A stretch of 64,000 nucleotides of DNA from an uncultured Porphyromonadaceae bacterium (GCA_948467675.1 CAOKFI010000008.1:21357-85356), one strand, 5' to 3'; positions 54,400-63,935 are shown, numbered from the stretch's first letter. Numbers and translations: made by a program. Notes: generated from the letters alone by a model not told the origin.

Positions 54400-56724
54400 T
54401 CAGTTGACCGATATTTCATCAACAAAAAGCCAGCCTTCTTTACCGGCTCCAGGATGCCATGCCGGAATACTCTTCTCCCGCTCGGCAAGAACCTTCACAT
54501 AACGCGTCTTGACCGGGGCAAAAGACAATTCATGCTCAGAAACACCGTCGGCCGCGCCTGATTCCATCTGCGTATACTTACCTTCGGCGACCTGAGCAAA
54601 TGTCTTGCCGTCGTCGGATACAGACACTGCGACACGACGGGCTCCGAATAGCCAGTGTATCGGCATAGCACAATCACGTATTGAGACTGAAGAGATCTCA
54701 GTCGGCTCGCCGAGATCGATCACCGCCTCCATATCATTATTGTTAAATCCGAGCCATCTTCCAGTCGAATAATTGCTATTGCCTTTCAGTCCGTCGACCA
54801 GCGTAGAAGCACCTCCGTATGTGTGCTGAGGAGAAACCGGCTGCACCAATGTGATCGGTTTCATTGTCGCCTTGTTGAAATCTACGTTTTCAACGAATAC
54901 TCTGGATTTTCCGTTCGGACGAATGGCTACCGCTTTAACAGTACATGTCTTATCGACAGCAAACGGGCCGTTATAACGGGTAGACTTGTCAGTCGGTTCT
55001 GATCCGTCAAGAGTATAGTATATGGGAGCATCTCCGAGAGTCGACAGAGATACTTTCATTTCACGGTTCTCCGGATCAGGAGTCAATTCGCCTTTTACAT
55101 TAAGCAAATGCTTTGCATAGTTATATCCCTGACTATCGTAGGTATCAAGCATCCGGGGAAGGCGATCGAGGAAGTTATCGTAGTCTTTCTTTTCAGGAGC
55201 AGTCCACTGAACCTCGCTGAGTGCGGCCATACGTGGCAATTCCATGTACTCGATCTCAGGATATTCAGCTACGAACTCAGTCCACATATTGGCCTGCACA
55301 CCTTTGATATGCTGTTTTTCCTCATCGGTAAGAACCTCGGGCATAGGTTCATAGTTATATACCTTTTCTACAGGCACATATCCGCCGATACACAAACGCT
55401 CGTTTTCCTTGTCCTCTGTCTGATAATAGTCGAAATAGAGATATGTGTTAGGGGTCATTATCACATCGTGATTCTGCTTGGCAGCTTCGATACCGCCTTC
55501 CTCTCCACGCCAGGACATCACAGTGGCATTTGGAGCAAGACCACCTTCAAGGATCTCATCCCACCCGATGATCTGACGTCCTTTGCCATTCAGGAACTGC
55601 TCGGCATGATTTATAACATAGCTCTGAAGCTTCTCCTCCGCCGAATGCTTGCTGTCGGCTTTAAGACCAAGTTCACGTATCTTAGCCTGACATTTCGGGC
55701 AATCTTTCCAACGCACTTTCGGACACTCGTCGCCACCGATATGAATATACTCTGACGGGAAAATCTCAACAATCTCTCCAAGCACATCATCGATAAACTT
55801 GAAAGTAGCATCTGATCCCGGGCACAATACATCGTCAGACACGCCCCAGTACTGAAGCACCTCATACGGACCTCCGGTACATCCCAGCTCCGGATAACAG
55901 GCCAGGGCTGCCTGCATGTGACCGGGAAGATCGATCTCCGGTATAACAGTAATGAACCGGTCGGCGGCATATTTCACTATATCGCGGGCCTCATCCTGTG
56001 TATAGAAACCGCCATACTGTATGGTATCGCACTCGGCAGTACGCCCTATCTGGGTACCTTTGCGTATAGAGCCTTTCTCGGTAAGTTCGGGACGGCTTTT
56101 GATCTCGATGCGCCAGCCCTGATCTTCCGAGATATGCCAGTGGAAACGGTTGATATTATGGAGAGCTATCATGTCGATAAACTTCTTCACTGAATCAACA
56201 GGGAAAAAGTGACGGCCGACGTCAAGATGGGCACCTCGATAAGCGAAACGCGGCTCATCCGAAATCTGAACAGGAGCAAAAGACACATTCACACTGCCCT
56301 GTTTGGCAGGAATCGACTTACGGAGAGTCTGTATGCCATAAAATACGCCGGCTGCCGATGCTCCGTCTACGGTTATTTTGTTGTCGTCGACTGTCAGCAT
56401 GTATGCTTCAGGATTCTCATCGGACAATCCTACAGAAAGTACAATCGCATTGGTCTGATCAGGAGAATCCGTGACAGCCAATTTGTTTCCGGTAAGTTCT
56501 TGTACATAATCGGCGAGGAACTGAGCATTGCGCTGCATATCCTCGTCGTCAGACATAACAACGATCTTTGTGTCTGAATTCAGAACGAAATTACTCCCAG
56601 TCCCGGCTGTGATCTCCTGAGGCATAGGAATAATCTGATAATTGGCCTGCACTTCAGCCTTCGGGCCACAAGAGGCCAGTATGCCACATGATACGAGCAC
56701 ACCGGTCAGCAAATGTTTTCTCAT
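54400..56724 (-). CDS. GH20 beta-N-acetylhexosaminidase lipoprotein
   Basis: 774 aa. Lipoprotein signal GILASC. An N-terminal hexosaminidase alpha/beta domain (~25-150) precedes the catalytic barrel with the D332-E333 pair in HIGGDECPKVRW and W-rich WGVSDD and NMWTEF sequences. C-terminal domains: a CHB_HEX_C-type beta domain (~545-615) and an F5/8-type carbohydrate-binding domain (~630-774). It cleaves terminal GlcNAc/GalNAc from glycans such as mucin or host N-glycans; surface location fits Bacteroidetes foraging. No PUL partner (SusCD) is nearby. Confidence 0.95.
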   Translation of the reverse strand: MRKHLLTGVLVSCGILASCGPKAEVQANYQIIPMPQEITAGTGSNFVLNSDTKIVVMSDDEDMQRNAQFLADYVQELTGNKLAVTDSPDQTNAIVLSVGLSDENPEAYMLTVDDNKITVDGASAAGVFYGIQTLRKSIPAKQGSVNVSFAPVQISDEPRFAYRGAHLDVGRHFFPVDSVKKFIDMIALHNINRFHWHISEDQGWRIEIKSRPELTEKGSIRKGTQIGRTAECDTIQYGGFYTQDEARDIVKYAADRFITVIPEIDLPGHMQAALACYPELGCTGGPYEVLQYWGVSDDVLCPGSDATFKFIDDVLGEIVEIFPSEYIHIGGDECPKVRWKDCPKCQAKIRELGLKADSKHSAEEKLQSYVINHAEQFLNGKGRQIIGWDEILEGGLAPNATVMSWRGEEGGIEAAKQNHDVIMTPNTYLYFDYYQTEDKENERLCIGGYVPVEKVYNYEPMPEVLTDEEKQHIKGVQANMWTEFVAEYPEIEYMELPRMAALSEVQWTAPEKKDYDNFLDRLPRMLDTYDSQGYNYAKHLLNVKGELTPDPENREMKVSLSTLGDAPIYYTLDGSEPTDKSTRYNGPFAVDKTCTVKAVAIRPNGKSRVFVENVDFNKATMKPITLVQPVSPQHTYGGASTLVDGLKGNSNYSTGRWLGFNNNDMEAVIDLGEPTEISSVSIRDCAMPIHWLFGARRVAVSVSDDGKTFAQVAEGKYTQMESGAADGVSEHELSFAPVKTRYVKVLAEREKSIPAWHPGAGKEGWLFVDEISVN

Positions 56725-56802
56725 CTGTTAATTTTATGGTTGATTTAATTAATGGTTAGTTCTGAGTATCGCGCAATCATGGTAGATAAATTGCTTGCAC
56801 AA

Positions 56803-56810
56803 CAAAAATA
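56803..56810 (-). promoter_or_regulatory. -7 box of the GH20 gene
   Basis: Minus strand TATTTTTG, about 79 nt before the ATG. No -33 TTG at standard spacing. Confidence 0.4.
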
Positions 56811-56957
56811 CGAATAATATCCTTATATCCTATTGATCTATGACAATTTATTTTATTTTTTATGTCAGATAGAGATATCAGGCGCAATTTCACCTCTCCA
56901 TGCAGACAGATAGCGGTTATTGCAACAAGCCGACTGATCCGCTGCCATATAATACAC

Positions 56958-56998
56958 GATTACCGCAGAAGACTGTCAACAATACTTCTGCGGTAATC
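56958..56998 (-). terminator. terminator of the MFS gene
   Basis: Perfect 14-bp stem (56958-56971 with 56985-56998, arm GATTACCGCAGAAG), 13-nt loop, 31 bp after the MFS stop. The T-run is absent; the 305-bp gap 56725-57029 holds this hairpin, the GH20 -7 box and no gene. Confidence 0.6.
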
Positions 56999-57029
56999 AC
57001 AATATATCGCGGTCACGATGTCATTACGT

Positions 57030-58817
57030 CTATTCAATTGGGAATTCCTCTTCGGCTTTAGGCACATTGATGTTAGGTTTCTCCAGTCCATAACCTTTTT
57101 TCCGGTCAATGACCTTCAGCCATAAACCGAACAAAAGAGCCAGTCCGCCCAGGCATGCAAAAAGCACCATAGGCCATGTGTAATTATAGCTCAACGGATT
57201 GCTGATACCGGGGTTGGCCTTTACAAGTACCGATCCGATAATCATGGGAAACGCATACAAGCCGATGTTCTGAATCCAGAATATCACGGCGTATGCCGAT
57301 CCGAGGAGTTTCACATCGACCAGCTTCGGCACTGACGGCCAAAGAGAAGCCGGCACAAGCGAGAATGATATACCAAGCACAATTATAGCAAGAAACGCCA
57401 CAATGATACCGACAGCACCGCTCGGGGCTTCGATCTTGTCTATGGTCAGACGGAAATCGCTATCGCACTCAAGCGCATCAGCATAGTCGAGATTCAGCAG
57501 ATTGGCTACACGCTCGGCAGTCTTTCCTGCGTCGTCGGCATCGGCATAAGCTACCGACGGGTTGAATACAACATCATCGCCCGATTTCAGCCCGTAGAAC
57601 AACCGCATCTGCTCCTCGGAGCTAAAATGCCTCGGACTGAACACGACATCAGCTTCGACAGGGGTGCCATCGACAGTCAGTTCCACGACATGACCGGTTA
57701 TTATCGTTTCATTATCGACCTCTGACGGAGTATCGGCTCCACGTAAAGCCGGAAGTCCGAATGCAAAAGTCAAATGACATACAATCATCAGTATAGCGCC
57801 ATAGATAAGCATTGTAGCTCCTTTGCCGCGGCGATCGAGAAAATTACCAAGCATTGGAGTTATAGCCGCTGCTCCTAAAGGAAATACCGAGAACACCAGG
57901 CCGGCCTGTTCTGCTGTAATACCGAGATTGCACTGAAGCATGTTGTTAGCATACTTCTGAAATGGGAATATGGCCGAATAATACAATACGCACAACAATG
58001 CCACAATCCAGAATACCTTGGATGCGAATATATAGCGGAGGTCACTGATACGGAACTGTTCGTCATCTGCAGCAACATCGCCGGATTTGCCGAGCTGCGC
58101 ATCGAGCTTGCGATCCATGAATGAATACACGATGAAACAGATAAGACCGATAAGCAACAACAGAACCGCAAGCCCCAATGGACGTGACACCTCTATACTC
58201 CCACCGATAGCCGCAATCGCCGGAGAGCCGACAAAGACCACTGCCACACCGATACGTGCTATAGCCATTTCAATGCCCATGGCAAGAGCCATTTCCTTAC
58301 CGGCAAACCATTTGACAATACCTCTGGAAACCGTAATTCCGGCCATTTCCACACCACAGCCGAAGATCATGAATCCGATAGCCGACAGTTTTGCCGAAGC
58401 CGGCATTCCAGCATAGAACGGAGTGATATTCCACCAAGCCTCAGGCAAATTGAGGAACTGCTCCATCGCCGGCTTTAACGAACTTGCATCAAACCACTCC
58501 GTAAGAGCCATATAGTTGATGGCCGCTCCAGCAAACATTACTGCACCTGACAAAATAGCAGTAAAGCGGACTCCCATCTTATCAAGGATGATGCCGGCGA
58601 ATATCAGAAAGAATACAAATACATTTAGAAATGTCTCAGAGCCGGCAAAATGCCCGTAGGCCGACGGATTCCATCCTTTCGAAGTCTGCAATGCCGTCTG
58701 AAGAGGCGACAGTACATCCATGAATATATAGCCGAAAAACATAGCCGATGCCAAAAGGCATAGAGCTGTCCATCTCACCCATTTTTTATCGTTGAGAAGC
58801 TGTAAGGTCTGTTCCAT
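57030..58817 (-). CDS. MFS transporter with a ~105-residue inserted domain
   Basis: 595 aa; ordinary MFS proteins have about 400-450. Hydrophobic helices are visible at ~15-35, ~58-80, ~83-105, ~140-165 and on through ~550-580. Between ~355 and ~465 (GADTPSEVDNETIITGHVVELTVDGTPV...) is a hydrophilic, beta-rich insert in the second half. It looks like an extracytoplasmic domain. The overall pattern resembles the MFSD1-like peptide carriers, but that is tentative. It lies upstream of the GH20 gene on the same strand, a possible sugar or peptide uptake partner. Confidence 0.82.
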   Translation of the reverse strand: MEQTLQLLNDKKWVRWTALCLLASAMFFGYIFMDVLSPLQTALQTSKGWNPSAYGHFAGSETFLNVFVFFLIFAGIILDKMGVRFTAILSGAVMFAGAAINYMALTEWFDASSLKPAMEQFLNLPEAWWNITPFYAGMPASAKLSAIGFMIFGCGVEMAGITVSRGIVKWFAGKEMALAMGIEMAIARIGVAVVFVGSPAIAAIGGSIEVSRPLGLAVLLLLIGLICFIVYSFMDRKLDAQLGKSGDVAADDEQFRISDLRYIFASKVFWIVALLCVLYYSAIFPFQKYANNMLQCNLGITAEQAGLVFSVFPLGAAAITPMLGNFLDRRGKGATMLIYGAILMIVCHLTFAFGLPALRGADTPSEVDNETIITGHVVELTVDGTPVEADVVFSPRHFSSEEQMRLFYGLKSGDDVVFNPSVAYADADDAGKTAERVANLLNLDYADALECDSDFRLTIDKIEAPSGAVGIIVAFLAIIVLGISFSLVPASLWPSVPKLVDVKLLGSAYAVIFWIQNIGLYAFPMIIGSVLVKANPGISNPLSYNYTWPMVLFACLGGLALLFGLWLKVIDRKKGYGLEKPNINVPKAEEEFPIE

Positions 58818-58846
58818 TTAGTGATAGCATAAATTAATTAGTGCTA

Positions 58847-58885
58847 CAAATTTACGAAATGCAACACAAAATGAAAATATATTTG
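58847..58885. promoter_or_regulatory. divergent -7 boxes, MFS (-) and AI-2E copy 2 (+)
   Basis: Minus strand TAAATTTG (58854-58847), 30 nt before the MFS start; plus strand TATATTTG (58878-58885), 46 nt before the AI-2E gene. Confidence 0.45.
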
Positions 58886-58930
58886 TTAATTTCGTAGCAT
58901 ATTACTCATATAAATTCATCAGTCACAGAT

Positions 58931-60064
58931 ATGCCCGACCGTCAGCCATATACATTCGACCGCGTAGTGCGGTTAGTGATCACGATCCTATTTATTTCCG
59001 CAGGCGTATGGCTTATATACACGCTCCGTGGAGTATTGCTTCCGTTTGGAGTTGCATGCCTTATAGCATACCTGCTCGAACCGTTCGTTCAATACAACCG
59101 ACGCCTTCTGAAACTCAAAGGCAGGGTGCCGGCCATATTCATCACACTATTCGAAGTAACGTTTATGTTCGGTATACTGTGCTACTTTTTCGTACCGTCC
59201 ATGATCTCGGAGATGCATCAGCTTGCCGGGCTGATAGCCAGATATGCGACTACCGATACCAAAATTCCGTTTCTTCCGGACAGTATACACGAATTTCTTA
59301 AAAAGACAATCGATTTCAACCAGATAAGCGCAATGCTCACCGAACAGGACTGGATGACTATAGCTCGCGGCGCATTCTCTTTTATCAGCAGCGGATTCAA
59401 TCTGTTGCTCGCTCTTGGAAGCTGGGCTATCGTATTTCTTTATGTCGTATTCATAATGCTCGACTATGACCGCCTGATGGTTGGATTCCGACACATGGTG
59501 CCGCCACGTTACCGCGTTCCTGTATATAAGATCGGAAACGATATAAAGACAAGTATGAACCACTATTTCCGCGGACAAGCTCTGGTCGCTTTCATAGTAG
59601 GAATCCTGTTCAGCATCGGTTTCCTAATTGTCGGATTACCAATGGCTATAGTTCTGGGGCTATTTATAGGATTACTTAACATGGTACCATATCTGCAACT
59701 GGTATCGCTATTGCCTACGACATTATTATGCTTGGTATATTCGGTAGACAACAGTGTTGATTTCTGGCCTATATTTTGCGCATGCATGGCTGTATACATC
59801 ATAGTACAGGCTATACAGGATCTGATTCTGACACCTAAAATCATGGGAAAGGCCATGGGACTGAATCCGGCCATAATTTTATTATCGCTATCAGTATGGG
59901 GTACTCTGCTCGGTATGCTTGGCCTGATAATAGCGCTTCCACTTACCACCCTGCTGTTATCATATTACAATCATTATATCATCGAACGGCACGATGAATC
60001 TCCCGACGAACGCGACAACGATGAAAACGCGATCAGGCATATGACCGAATTTCCATTGGACTAA
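58931..60064 (+). CDS. AI-2E family transporter, copy 2
   Basis: 377 aa membrane protein of the same family as the gene at 20167-21231. Shared stretches include YFRGQALVAFIVGILFSIGF, IVGLPMAIVLGLFIGLLNMVPYLQ and MGLNPAIILLSLSVWGTLLGMLGLIIALP. It has an acidic, charged tail (ERHDESPDERDNDENAI) that copy 1 lacks. It is divergent from the MFS gene, and ends 23 bp from the convergent DUF2007 gene. Confidence 0.92.
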   Translation: MPDRQPYTFDRVVRLVITILFISAGVWLIYTLRGVLLPFGVACLIAYLLEPFVQYNRRLLKLKGRVPAIFITLFEVTFMFGILCYFFVPSMISEMHQLAGLIARYATTDTKIPFLPDSIHEFLKKTIDFNQISAMLTEQDWMTIARGAFSFISSGFNLLLALGSWAIVFLYVVFIMLDYDRLMVGFRHMVPPRYRVPVYKIGNDIKTSMNHYFRGQALVAFIVGILFSIGFLIVGLPMAIVLGLFIGLLNMVPYLQLVSLLPTTLLCLVYSVDNSVDFWPIFCACMAVYIIVQAIQDLILTPKIMGKAMGLNPAIILLSLSVWGTLLGMLGLIIALPLTTLLLSYYNHYIIERHDESPDERDNDENAIRHMTEFPLD

Positions 60065-60086
60065 TTCGTTTACACCAATTTACACA

Positions 60087-60299
60087 TTACTCCAACAACT
60101 GCCGAGCGAGACTCTCATCCTTATCTCTGACAAGCAGACGCAATCCGCCTACGGAGGTGAGCGTAACCGGCAGCACTGACGAGAATATCTCGTTGTCGAT
60201 TATTGCCGGTATTCCGTTTGTCTCCAATACTCCTTTAGCAATATTGGCTTCCACATCAGAGGCATAGACACCGATAACGACAAGTCTGTGCGGTTTCAT
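60087..60299 (-). CDS. DUF2007 protein
   Basis: 70 aa. The sequence VVIGVYASDVEANIAKGVLETNGIPAIIDNE and the conserved C-terminal GGLRLLVRDKDESLARQLL match DUF2007, small ACT-like proteins with no known substrate. Its ATG overlaps the mltG stop (ATGA), so the two are translated together. Confidence 0.88.
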   Translation of the reverse strand: MKPHRLVVIGVYASDVEANIAKGVLETNGIPAIIDNEIFSSVLPVTLTSVGGLRLLVRDKDESLARQLLE

Positions 60300-61315
60300 T
60301 TAATATTGCGTCGATTCAAAGCAGCCTGATAACGGGCGGCATTACGCTGATGAGCGGCAAAGTCCACGGCAAAATTATGGGTTCCGGAAAAATCCGGCTT
60401 CGCACACATATAAATATAATCATGATGAGGAGCATCGAGTACCGATTCCAGTGTAGCCCGTTCGGGAATCCGGATAGGGCCTGGAGGCAAGCCCTTATAC
60501 TTATATGTATTGTATGGCGAATCGATTCCGAGGTGTTTGCCTGTTATACGGCGCAGAGCAAAATCCCCTACCGCCCATTTGACAGTAGGATCAGCTTGCA
60601 GCAACATGCCTTTTGCCAGCCGGTTAAGATACAGACGAGCCACGATTGGACGTTCAGCACCATTGTTTGTCTCCTCTTCGACAATAGATGCCAGAGTCGC
60701 AACTTTTACCGGTGACAACCCTAATGAAGCGGCTCGCGAACGGCGTTCATCGGTCCAAAAACGGTTTCTGTACTCAAGAAGCCGTTCTACTATATGTTCC
60801 GGCGATGCCGTCCAATAAAACTCATAGGTATCGGGCAGAAATGCGGCGACATATTCCTGTTTTTTGAATCCGGCAGCAGGCAACACTGAATCGCATGCAT
60901 GCATAAAATCCGATGCCGAAATCTCAAACTTGTCTCCCACTCTATCGGCAAGCTGGCCGAAAGTCCGCATATTGTTAAATGTAAAAGACATCGGAGTCTG
61001 GGCTCCACGCACTAACCTGCGGGCAATATCTTTGGCCACAGATCCAGTCTCTATCATATACGCACCATGAGCTCTGGCATGATTATCAGAAACATGCGAC
61101 CAGATTGTATACACCCGGCCGCCTATAGACTTCCCAAGTACGCTTTGCAATGAATCATGCACTGCTGTATCAGACGCTCCGGCTGGTATATATAGCCATG
61201 CAGCTTCTCCACGATATTCGGCATTGACATATTTCCATGCCATAAATCCAGCCAAGGCGCCCAACAATACAAGCACCATTCCTATACGCACAATGATCCT
61301 GGGTATATTCTTCAT
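60296..61315 (-). CDS. mltG: endolytic murein transglycosylase
   Basis: 339 aa from the ATG at 61315. One N-terminal membrane helix (~10-30: IVRIGMVLVLLGALAGFMAW) and a YceG catalytic domain with LASIVEEETNNGAERPIVARLYLNRL, E213 being the likely catalytic acid, and MLLQADPTVKWA. It cuts glycan strands and sets peptidoglycan chain length. An in-frame ATG at 61348 lies upstream of the putative promoter. DUF2007 follows in the same operon. Confidence 0.94.
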   Translation of the reverse strand: MKNIPRIIVRIGMVLVLLGALAGFMAWKYVNAEYRGEAAWLYIPAGASDTAVHDSLQSVLGKSIGGRVYTIWSHVSDNHARAHGAYMIETGSVAKDIARRLVRGAQTPMSFTFNNMRTFGQLADRVGDKFEISASDFMHACDSVLPAAGFKKQEYVAAFLPDTYEFYWTASPEHIVERLLEYRNRFWTDERRSRAASLGLSPVKVATLASIVEEETNNGAERPIVARLYLNRLAKGMLLQADPTVKWAVGDFALRRITGKHLGIDSPYNTYKYKGLPPGPIRIPERATLESVLDAPHHDYIYMCAKPDFSGTHNFAVDFAAHQRNAARYQAALNRRNIK

Positions 61316-61319
61316 ATTG

Positions 61320-61352
61320 CAAATATAGCGAATCTTTCCAAACATCATACAA
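61320..61352 (-). promoter_or_regulatory. putative mltG promoter
   Basis: Minus strand TTG (61352-61350), 22 nt, TATATTTG (61327-61320), 5 nt before the ATG at 61315. The start would be nearly leaderless. It lies in the 3' end of the HNH gene. Confidence 0.4.
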
Positions 61353-62175
61353 TCTGAGCGGCATCTGCCGTAGCTGACTTATGATTGCGTATATGCTCGA
61401 CCGTCAATCCCGGGAACTCACATAATGCAAACAAAACAGCCGTTTTCCAATGGTTTAGACCAAAGTCTGATTTAGTATCCGCCAGAATGACTTCAAGATA
61501 CTTATTCAATACTTCGTCTGAGATCAATGCCGACAACGGGATCTCACGTATAAACCGATTCACCTCGCGCCGCAAACGGTCTTCCAGCTCTGCAATTTTG
61601 ATCTGCGCCCTCAGGAGGTCGGCAAGTTGACCGTCGATTGCAGAATCATCGATCGCAAACGATGCCACAAATATATTATCGACTACGGTAATCGATGCGA
61701 TGAAGAATCTTACACCTACAGGATATGTCTGATAATACGGATGTACAAACTTATGTTTGTCTCCTTTCTTCTCATTACAGACAGAGCATGACGGCACTAA
61801 ATTCAACCGACAAACGCTCAACGCCTTATAAGGTTTTTTCGGCATGGCATGATCAAGATGCGAAGGTTCTCCGAAACCACAATACGGACAATGTGCGGCA
61901 TTCGCCATGAGCTCGCTACGCATGTACTTCAGCCCCGGGCTTCCATAACTGAATCTGGTCTTTTCGTATTGCTTATACACGATTGCAGCCTTGTCCTCGG
62001 TCAAAGAAGAATCATGCAATTGATCCGGCACATATCCGCTGCCTGCATCATAAGCCTGATACAACTTCTCCAACGGAGGAGCATCAGCGGCATCCAGTTT
62101 TTTATTGGACAAGGCTATCACCTTATCGATATCCCTGATCGCGTCATCAAGATCCGGTTTACTGAGTCTCCACAT
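61345..62175 (-). CDS. HNH endonuclease, second gene of an ATPase+HNH unit
   Basis: 276 aa. Residues ~95-140 carry a zinc-type HNH fold: C96xxC99 (CPYCG), D108-H109 in SHLDHAMPKK, N125 in RLNLVPSC, C130xxC133 and N134 in CSVCNEKKG, so the catalytic His and both Asn and the four zinc cysteines are all present. The flanks (~1-90, ~150-276) are helical and unrecognised. Nuclease partners of this form occur as PtuB in Septu. It starts 8 bp after the ATPase stop, so the two are made together. A cut on phage DNA or nucleic acid is likely but not shown. Confidence 0.82.
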   Translation of the reverse strand: MWRLSKPDLDDAIRDIDKVIALSNKKLDAADAPPLEKLYQAYDAGSGYVPDQLHDSSLTEDKAAIVYKQYEKTRFSYGSPGLKYMRSELMANAAHCPYCGFGEPSHLDHAMPKKPYKALSVCRLNLVPSCSVCNEKKGDKHKFVHPYYQTYPVGVRFFIASITVVDNIFVASFAIDDSAIDGQLADLLRAQIKIAELEDRLRREVNRFIREIPLSALISDEVLNKYLEVILADTKSDFGLNHWKTAVLFALCEFPGLTVEHIRNHKSATADAAQIV

Positions 62176-62183
62176 AAATATAA

Positions 62184-63875
62184 TTAATCCGATACTGACT
62201 TTGATATGACATACGCTTTCAACGCCGAACTCAGAGTAATGCCGAGATATCGCTCCACCCTCTGAATCGTTCTGTATGGATCATCTTTCGATATTGCGAT
62301 TGCGTCCAATGCAGCATCGACAATATGATATGAATTAGTATTGTCACTGTTCAGGAAAAACACATCGGCATTTATTTCACCGAATCCCGCACCGAATGTC
62401 TGAATCTGCGGTTGCGAAACATGTTTAATATCACCATGACGGTGAATCACAAACACATTTTCACGATATAGTTCTTGCAACACAACCGGCGAATGTGTCG
62501 ATATAAGCATTCCCGAATCAAACTCATCAAGCAGTTTCCGCACTTCTGTAAGAAAAAAAGAAAGCAACGGCGGATGCAGATGATTCTCCGGTTCGTCAAA
62601 CAGCAACAGTGTATGATGTGTTATACGCGCTACAATATTCGCCATCGAATGAAGCACGAATTTCCAACCTTTAGACATTCCCGCAAATTGTTCCTTCCAA
62701 ATCTCACCGACCCTGTTGCTTTGATCAAAAATGTCCACAACACGCGTATCGTCAAATGCAAAATCCGGAAAATCCTCAAATCCGAATCGCTTTACCTCAT
62801 TATTGAATTCATTCCATAACCAGACCCTTTTTGAATCAGACAACATTCTGATCAAAGCCTCAAAGAATTCATCAGTCAACGACTGTGGCGTCTTCAGGAT
62901 CACATTGCCTGTACGTTCACCCTTGATATATCTATCAATAGCACCGTCTCCTTCATCAATCAGTTCCTTATACTCCGCTTTCAGATCTCTCAGCCCGCAT
63001 AAATACAATCGGCCGTCCTCTTTATCGATATTGTCGACAATCAACCTGAAATCACTGCTGTTCAATCCAGGCAATACGAAATTGTCAAACGAACTATAGC
63101 TGACAATCAAAAGTTTAGAAAATCCTATATCATTAGGTTCAAGCGTTTTAAGAGTCGCATCAAACTTTCTTTGATCAGGAGAAGCATACAATATCCGCGC
63201 TATTCTATAAAGTATCGAACTTTTACCACATCCGTTTTCCCCGATAAAAGCCACAATACGGCTCGGCAACAGTTGATTCCGGTCTTTACCTGAAGAGTAA
63301 TCAAACCGGATCTCGATAGGACTGTCACAATCCTTAAAATGTATCGATATCTCCTGCGTCAACAAATCATATACATTGCATTCCGATCGCATAATCGTCC
63401 GGGCCACGACCAACGGATATGCCTTAATTGTCGTATCTCTCAACAGCGACGTACGGAAACATTCGTCGTTCTTTACTCGGTCATATAAATCATCATCACG
63501 ACCTAATATAATATTGAGCGATTTCAAAAATGTTGCCTTTTCATCAAGATTATGAAGCAATTGTCCAAGGCTACGATATAAATCCTCTGAAAAACTAAGA
63601 CTCACAAAATCATCAGGCAGCTGAGAGAATACTCCTTCAGGAAATAGATTCCGGAGCAAATTGGATTCATATTCCTTTTGCCCGATTCTCATGATCCTAA
63701 TAGGACCGAGATATTCGACTTCCCCACCCAGACGGCCAGTCGAATGAAGATGATACATCGTATAGTACCAGTAGTCATTCCAACCGTCTTCCTCTAAGAA
63801 AAAATCAATATCAGGATCGGCTACCTGATATGATGCATCATTGAAACAACGGCCTATGATCTTAAACTTGAACAT
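62184..63875 (-). CDS. ABC/SMC-type ATPase with long unusual N-terminal region
   Basis: 563 aa. An ABC-type ATPase: Walker A GENGCGKSS at ~212-220, signature-like MSKGWKF at ~400-406, Walker B LLLFDEPENHLHP at ~423-435 and H-loop ISTHSP at ~458-463. Residues ~1-205 precede the Walker A, whereas PtuA- or OLD-type ATPases usually have it near the N-terminus; that region (WNDYWYYTMYHLHSTGRLG and more) is not recognised. An HNH nuclease follows 8 bp later. The unit resembles Septu in content, but this layout is different. A TTG at 63878 is an alternative start; the ATG at 63875 is preferred. Confidence 0.82.
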   Translation of the reverse strand: MFKFKIIGRCFNDASYQVADPDIDFFLEEDGWNDYWYYTMYHLHSTGRLGGEVEYLGPIRIMRIGQKEYESNLLRNLFPEGVFSQLPDDFVSLSFSEDLYRSLGQLLHNLDEKATFLKSLNIILGRDDDLYDRVKNDECFRTSLLRDTTIKAYPLVVARTIMRSECNVYDLLTQEISIHFKDCDSPIEIRFDYSSGKDRNQLLPSRIVAFIGENGCGKSSILYRIARILYASPDQRKFDATLKTLEPNDIGFSKLLIVSYSSFDNFVLPGLNSSDFRLIVDNIDKEDGRLYLCGLRDLKAEYKELIDEGDGAIDRYIKGERTGNVILKTPQSLTDEFFEALIRMLSDSKRVWLWNEFNNEVKRFGFEDFPDFAFDDTRVVDIFDQSNRVGEIWKEQFAGMSKGWKFVLHSMANIVARITHHTLLLFDEPENHLHPPLLSFFLTEVRKLLDEFDSGMLISTHSPVVLQELYRENVFVIHRHGDIKHVSQPQIQTFGAGFGEINADVFFLNSDNTNSYHIVDAALDAIAISKDDPYRTIQRVERYLGITLSSALKAYVISKSVSD

Positions 63876-63904
63876 CAATTCTTGCTGCTATATAAATTGA
63901 AGAT

Positions 63905-63935
63905 CAAAAATATCCATTTACATTCAATCCTACAA
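63905..63935 (-). promoter_or_regulatory. promoter of the ATPase-HNH unit
   Basis: Minus strand TTG (63935-63933), 20 nt, TATTTTTG (63912-63905), both matching consensus, 30 nt before the ATPase ATG. The pair has its own promoter and is not a read-through passenger. Confidence 0.65.
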
